DNA from: Bordetella parapertussis
GTDB lineage: Bacteria; Pseudomonadota; Gammaproteobacteria; Burkholderiales; Burkholderiaceae_C
Assembly (NCBI GenBank): GCA_945907335.1
Contig: CAMDSU010000005.1
Location: 1-24,483 of the forward strand
Length of the DNA: 24,483 nucleotides
Direction: 5' to 3'
Shown here piece by piece: positions 23,297-24,483 of this stretch; position 1 is the first letter of the stretch, and every line of letters begins with the position of its first letter. The position numbers were made by a program, and so were the translations under genes. A model generated the notes under the pieces. That model was not told the origin of the DNA, did no database searches, and saw nothing but the letters and a program-made list of their open reading frames with translations.

Positions 23297-24483
23297 ATGC
23301 GAAAAATTCTGATCCTGATGTTGTTTTTGCTGGCACAGCCATCCTGGGCAGCGCATGCCTACGCCCAATTCGGTGACATCAAATACCCCGCAGGCTTTAA
23401 GCATTTCAGCTATGTCAACCCCGTGGCGCCAAAGGGCGGCAGCATTGCGATGGTGGCACCTTCCAGAGCGTCTAGCTTTGATAAATACAACCCGTTCACA
23501 TTGAAGGGCACAGCGCCACCAGCATTGAACAGCCTGATGTTGGAAACCTTGTTGGTGGGAAATTTTGATGAGCCGACCACTGCGTATGGCTTATTGGCAG
23601 AAGATGTCAGTGTGGCCGCGGACAAGTTGTCGGTGACCTTCAAGCTCAACCCCTTGGCACGTTTTCACAATGGTGACCCTGTGCTCGCAATTGATGTGAA
23701 GTTCTCCTTTGAACGCTTAACCAGCAAGCAAGCTGCACCTCAGTTTCGAACCTATTTCAGCGAAGTCAAAGGATTGACTGTGATTGGCGAACGCGAAGTT
23801 CGTTTTGACTTCAAACGCGCAAATGCAGAATTGCCGTTGATCGTCGGCGGTATGCCGGTATTTAGCCACACTTGGGGGGCGTCCAAGCCACTCGACCAAG
23901 TAGTCACTGACATACCGATCGGTTCTGGTCCTTACAAAATCGGCAAAGTCGATTTTGGCAAAGACATTGAGTACGTGCGTGACCCTAGCTACTGGGCGCG
24001 CGACCTGGCTGTGCGCAAAGGTATGTTCAATTTCGACCGCATCAACTACAAAATGTACAAAGACACCACCGCGCAATTTGAAGCATTCAAGGCCGGTGAA
24101 TTTGAATACATACAAGCGTTTGTAGCCCGTGAATGGGCGCGCGGCTACAAAGGCAAGTTGTTTGACAACGGCACATTGATCAAGAAAGAACTCAAGCACG
24201 GCAATGCAGGCGACTTTCAGGGGTTCATGTTCAACACCCGGTTGCCCAAGTTTCAAGACAAACGGGTGCGACAAGCGATTGCCTTGGCCATGGATTACGA
24301 ATGGATGAACCGCCAGTTGTTCTACATGGCGTATACGCGTGTGCGCGGGTATTTTGTGGGCAGTGACTTTGAAGCTAAACCGCTGCCCGAGGCCGATGAA
24401 CTGGCTTTGCTCGAACCCTTGCGTAGCAAATTGCCTCCTGAGGTTTTCACCGAAGCCGCACCGCTGCCGCCGCAAACCAGCTT
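23297..24483 (+). CDS. YejA-type peptide-binding protein of an ABC transporter, 3' end missing
   Basis: A periplasmic solute-binding protein of family 5 (oligopeptide/dipeptide type), open to the window edge with 395 codons visible of about 600 expected. A signal peptide is present ([19 protein letters not shown]). The mature start [14 protein letters not shown] followed by [12 protein letters not shown] is typical of the YejA group, as are [30 protein letters not shown] and [20 protein letters not shown]. In YejABEF systems it delivers peptides, including microcin C in E. coli, to permease subunits, which would lie beyond the window. No clear ribosome site precedes ATG 23297. Confidence 0.93.
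   Translation, partial: MRKILILMLFLLAQPSWAAHAYAQFGDIKYPAGFKHFSYVNPVAPKGGSIAMVAPSRASSFDKYNPFTLKGTAPPALNSLMLETLLVGNFDEPTTAYGLLAEDVSVAADKLSVTFKLNPLARFHNGDPVLAIDVKFSFERLTSKQAAPQFRTYFSEVKGLTVIGEREVRFDFKRANAELPLIVGGMPVFSHTWGASKPLDQVVTDIPIGSGPYKIGKVDFGKDIEYVRDPSYWARDLAVRKGMFNFDRINYKMYKDTTAQFEAFKAGEFEYIQAFVAREWARGYKGKLFDNGTLIKKELKHGNAGDFQGFMFNTRLPKFQDKRVRQAIALAMDYEWMNRQLFYMAYTRVRGYFVGSDFEAKPLPEADELALLEPLRSKLPPEVFTEAAPLPPQTS

Noticed and set aside
23717..24475. Minus-strand frame of 252 residues at the right edge
   Set aside because: It is the shadow of the peptide-binding protein, whose plus-strand frame shows a signal peptide and clear family motifs to the window end.

Overview
The window reads as a compact chromosomal segment of a betaproteobacterium, most likely order Burkholderiales. 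The evidence is the order rplT-pheS-pheT-ihfA-MerR-tRNA-Pro(GGG), the maiA-pgeF-phaC-phaB cluster with a class I polyhydroxyalkanoate (PHA) synthase, and protein sequences of betaproteobacterial character. Base composition looks close to balanced by eye, with a clearly AT-rich patch at about 20.9-21.4 kb. No genus is assigned.

Region 1 (1-5040) is translation and nucoid housekeeping. It holds the end of ribosomal protein L20, both subunits of phenylalanyl-tRNA synthetase, the IHF alpha subunit, a MerR-type regulator, and tRNA-Pro(GGG) followed by a strong intrinsic terminator. The rplT-pheS spacer can fold into competing hairpins.

Region 2 (5041-7310) is accessory in character. A group 1 truncated globin carries an N-terminal zinc ribbon and lies 14 bp upstream of a small protein resembling only the core-binding domain of a tyrosine recombinase. 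Convergent to these are a short-chain dehydrogenase and a secreted PEBP-family protein.

Region 3 (7311-12869) is metabolic and envelope-related. On the plus strand are formate-tetrahydrofolate ligase, a periplasmic di-heme peroxidase, a small secreted adhesin-E-like protein and an epoxide-hydrolase-type alpha/beta hydrolase. On the minus strand are a lipoprotein and an orphan ParA ATPase, tightly coupled.

Region 4 (12870-20341) handles carbon. It has an L-lactate permease divergent from an acyl-CoA dehydrogenase, a zinc-ribbon Nudix hydrolase, a maleylacetoacetate isomerase, PgeF, a PHA synthase and an acetoacetyl-CoA reductase. PhaA, phasin and PhaR genes are absent from the PHA cluster as seen here.

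Region 5 (20342-24483) starts with a structured convergent spacer, an unrecognised 138-residue protein and an AT-rich 500-bp stretch without a convincing gene. It continues with dusA, convergent fabI, and the start of a YejA-type peptide-binding protein cut by the window edge. No CRISPR array, rRNA or intact mobile element was seen. The most unusual item is the zinc-ribbon globin paired with the catalytic-domain-less recombinase-like protein.
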